NCBI GenBank assembly: GCA_024280135.1
Contig: JAJRQS010000116.1
Coordinates: 1 to 5,233 of the forward strand
DNA length: 5,233 nt
DNA from: Bacteroidota bacterium
Lineage (GTDB): Bacteria; Bacteroidota; Bacteroidia; Chitinophagales; Saprospiraceae
Reading direction: 5' to 3'
The stretch's first letter is position 1. Each line of letters begins with the position of its first letter. The notes beneath the pieces were generated by a model. That model saw only the letters and a program-made list of their open reading frames with translations. It was not told the DNA's origin and ran no database searches. Both the position numbers and the translations under genes were made by a program. Below are positions 5,181 through 5,233 of this stretch, in pieces.

Positions 5181-5233
5181 ATGTCAAAAAAGGCTTGGTA
5201 CATTTCACCCATCGGATGGTTAGAAATAACCGC
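5181..5233 (+). CDS. Start of a gene cut by the window edge, possibly methylated-DNA-protein-cysteine methyltransferase
   Basis: An open frame from ATG 5181 runs to the end of the window with no stop and gives MSKKAWYISPIGWLEIT plus a partial codon. Placement supports a real gene: it lies about 20 bases after a predicted transcription start from a perfect TATCTTTG promoter, and it is divergent from comM. The pattern YISPIGWLEI resembles the first beta strands of Ogt/MGMT-type DNA repair proteins, which often begin with an aromatic residue, a short SPIG or SPLG turn and a hydrophobic strand. With only 17 residues the product is a guess; the Cys active site (PCHR motif) would lie beyond the window. 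There is no Shine-Dalgarno sequence, as for the other genes here. Confidence 0.6.
   Translation, partial: MSKKAWYISPIGWLEIT

Noticed and set aside
5081..5212. N-terminal extension of comM to ATG 5212
   Set aside because: The extra 44 residues match nothing in the ComM family and would cover the divergent promoter and the start of the plus-strand gene.

Overview
The window looks like a chromosomal segment from a member of the Bacteroidota. The basis is a promoter of the TTTG / TAnnTTTG type at the right end, no Shine-Dalgarno-like sequence ahead of any start codon, a LolC/E-like permease of the form common in that phylum, and an IS3-family element with an A-rich orfA/orfB layout. A genus cannot be named from the sequence alone.

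Layout from left to right. Positions 1-225 are a tandem array of 22-23 bp units that runs off the left edge. Positions 226-304 are a short A+T-rich spacer with a perfect palindrome. Positions 305-2099 are a second tandem array of sixteen 19-bp units, split in unit 13 by a complete IS3-family insertion sequence (548-2034) with 25-bp terminal inverted repeats, a 3-bp AAA target duplication, orfA, orfB and a programmed -1 frameshift heptamer. The second array ends 14 bp before the start of a LolC/LolE-like ABC transporter permease gene (2114-3331). Next, on the minus strand, come a short degraded gene with the N-terminal signature of Rpn/PD-(D/E)XK transposase-like nucleases (3356-3515) and a full-length comM/yifB AAA+ ATPase gene (3524-5080). 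The last 53 bp begin a divergent plus-strand gene whose first 17 residues resemble the start of methylated-DNA-protein-cysteine methyltransferases.

The permease, ComM and putative methyltransferase are ordinary housekeeping or DNA-metabolism genes and do not form one pathway. The unusual part is the repeat region. Each unit of the 19-bp array holds a small palindrome around an AAA loop, and the stem arms change together (GCGC/GCGC, GTCC/GGAC, GCAC/GTGC), which is a covariation pattern. The first array is a diverged relative of the same repeat in the opposite orientation. The IS went into the AAA loop of one GTCC-AAA-GGAC unit, and removing it restores that unit exactly.
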